From the NCBI RefSeq assembly GCF_000143625.1, contig NZ_GL379589.1, positions 486,273 through 550,272 of the forward strand: a DNA stretch of 64,000 bases. Reading direction: 5' to 3'. The position numbers and the translations under genes were made by a program. Origin of the DNA: Candidatus Regiella insecticola LSR1. Lineage in GTDB: Bacteria; Pseudomonadota; Gammaproteobacteria; Enterobacterales; Enterobacteriaceae. The notes beneath the pieces were generated by a model that saw only the letters and a list, made by a program, of their open reading frames with translations, did not search any database and was not told the origin of the DNA. Numbering within the stretch: the first letter of the stretch is position 1; the number at the start of each line of letters is the position of its first letter. This document shows positions 63,285 through 64,000 of the stretch, piece by piece.

Positions 63285-63777
63285 ATGGCGCTTACTGATG
63301 TGAAAGTACGTTCAGCCAAACCCGCAGAGAAAGCGTATAAGCTCACGGACGGTGAAGGCATGTTTCTTTTGATTCATACCTAATGGCTCAAAATATTGGC
63401 GCTTACGTTATCGTTTTGGCGGTAAAGAGAAGATGCTGGCTTTGGGTGTTTACCCTGAAATCACACTTTCTGATGCCAGACATAAACGCGACCAGGCCAG
63501 AAAATTAGTCGCGGCAGGAGCCGATCCCAGTGAATACAAAAAGGCAGTCAAAGTCGAGCAACAAAGTGCAGCGAATAGTTTTGAAACCGTAGCCAGAGCC
63601 TGGCATGAAAGTAACAAAAAATGGTCAGCTTTTCATAGCACTAGAGTCTTAAAAACCTTGGTAGATCATTTATTCCCTTCACTAGGCCATCGTAATATTG
63701 CTGATCTCAAAACACGCGATTTATTAACACCGATAAAAGTGGTCGAACATTCAGGTCGATTAGAGGTTGCGGCACGC
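63285..63777 (+). pseudogene. P4-type tyrosine integrase, frameshifted and truncated
   Basis: ATG 63285 follows AAGGA. It reads MALTDVKVRSAKPAEKAYKL and MFLLIHT, then TAA. In the next frame from 63382 it continues NGSKYWRLRYRFGGKEKML, LGVYPEITLSDARHKRDQ and WHESNKKWSAFHSTR, the N-terminal and core-binding regions of P4-family integrases. It ends at about GRLEVAARL, before the catalytic domain (no R-H-R-Y residues). The location beside leuZ is a classical site for such islands. Confidence 0.87.
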
Positions 63778-64000
63778 CTTGTAGGCGAAGGCTCAGGGAT
63801 CAAGGCGATTACCGGTGGTGATGAAGTTTCTGTCGATCCCAAACATAAACAGCCTTATTCGACACGTATCCCTGCGGTGATAGTGGCGGTGAATAATAAC
63901 GCCATGAGTTTCAGTGATCGGAGTGGCGGTGTGTCTCGTCGGCGCGTCATTTTTAACTTCTCAGAAATCATCCCTGAAAATGAACGTGATACCTTATTGC
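63778..64000 (+). pseudogene. P4-type primase/helicase C-terminal fragment, fused to integrase
   Basis: In the same open frame as the integrase remnant, the protein switches to VGEGSGIKAITGGDEVSVD, YSTRIPAVIVAVNNNAM and SDRSGGVSRRRVIFNF, matching the helicase part of P4 alpha-type or D5-like primases. The middle of the island is missing, so a large deletion joined the two genes. The frame is open to the window edge. Confidence 0.8.

Overview
The window reads as the chromosome of an insect-associated member of the Enterobacterales that is undergoing genome erosion. Protein sequences match the Yersinia/Escherichia range and several blocks keep the E. coli gene order: mrcA-hofQ-aroK-aroB-damX-dam-rpe-trpS, minCDE, uvrY-uvrC-pgsA-glyW-cysT-leuZ and arnBCADTEF. 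Between them lie many broken genes, insertion-sequence wrecks and an unusually dense load of short palindromic repeats. This combination suggests a facultative symbiont such as 'Candidatus Regiella insecticola' or a near relative (Fukatsuia or Hamiltonella type). The assignment is inference, not proof.

Layout. 1-11.7 kb: cell-wall synthase mrcA, a broken hofQ, shikimate genes aroK and aroB, damX, dam, rpe and trpS (gph, normally between rpe and trpS, is gone). 11.8-20.7 kb: a mobile-element scrapyard holding an RTX-protein remnant, a rearranged IS3-type copy, a decayed IS100-like IS21 element, an IS630 stump and a complete IS3-type copy, with rpmE and priA surviving in the middle. 20.7-32.6 kb: nfuA, an orphan AT-rich gene, an LTA-synthase-type sulfatase, gyrA, frameshifted rnd, minCDE, two small envelope proteins and dsbB. 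33-39.3 kb: dadX, ratA, a YfeABCD/SitABCD-type metal transporter and a family 2 glycosyltransferase. 39.7-47.5 kb: the complete arnBCADTEF operon for L-Ara4N modification of lipid A. 47.5-58.6 kb: an O-antigen block with manC, a Wzm/Wzt-type exporter, an FkbM methyltransferase broken by an in-frame amber, a three-domain glycosyltransferase, and a frameshifted nucleotidyltransferase/PEP-synthase-like gene fused to a gpsA fragment. 59.1-64 kb: uvrY, uvrC, pgsA, three tRNAs and a P4-like integrase/primase remnant beside leuZ.

Repeats. Four palindromic families recur. Family A is about 120 bp with ends ATACCCTTCGCC...GGCGAAGGGTAT and has about 19 full or partial copies. Family B is about 100 bp with ends ATAGCC-AATCAGTTTAATTTGATT. 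Family C is 60-165 bp with ends TTAGAGCCTGTTCGAAATCT. Family D is about 142 bp with ends AGACCTCTT. They nest in one another, reach into the ends of real genes (hofQ, arnA, uvrY, mrcA) and in arnT an A copy lies inside the gene without breaking its frame, adding about 41 residues. This resembles the Rickettsia palindromic elements in behaviour and is the most interesting feature of the window.

Functionally, the intact genes concentrate on the envelope: peptidoglycan synthesis, D-alanine supply, division-site placement, lipid A cationic modification and polysaccharide export. The erosion has hit DNA uptake (hofQ), RNA processing (rnd), toxins (RTX) and parts of the polysaccharide locus.
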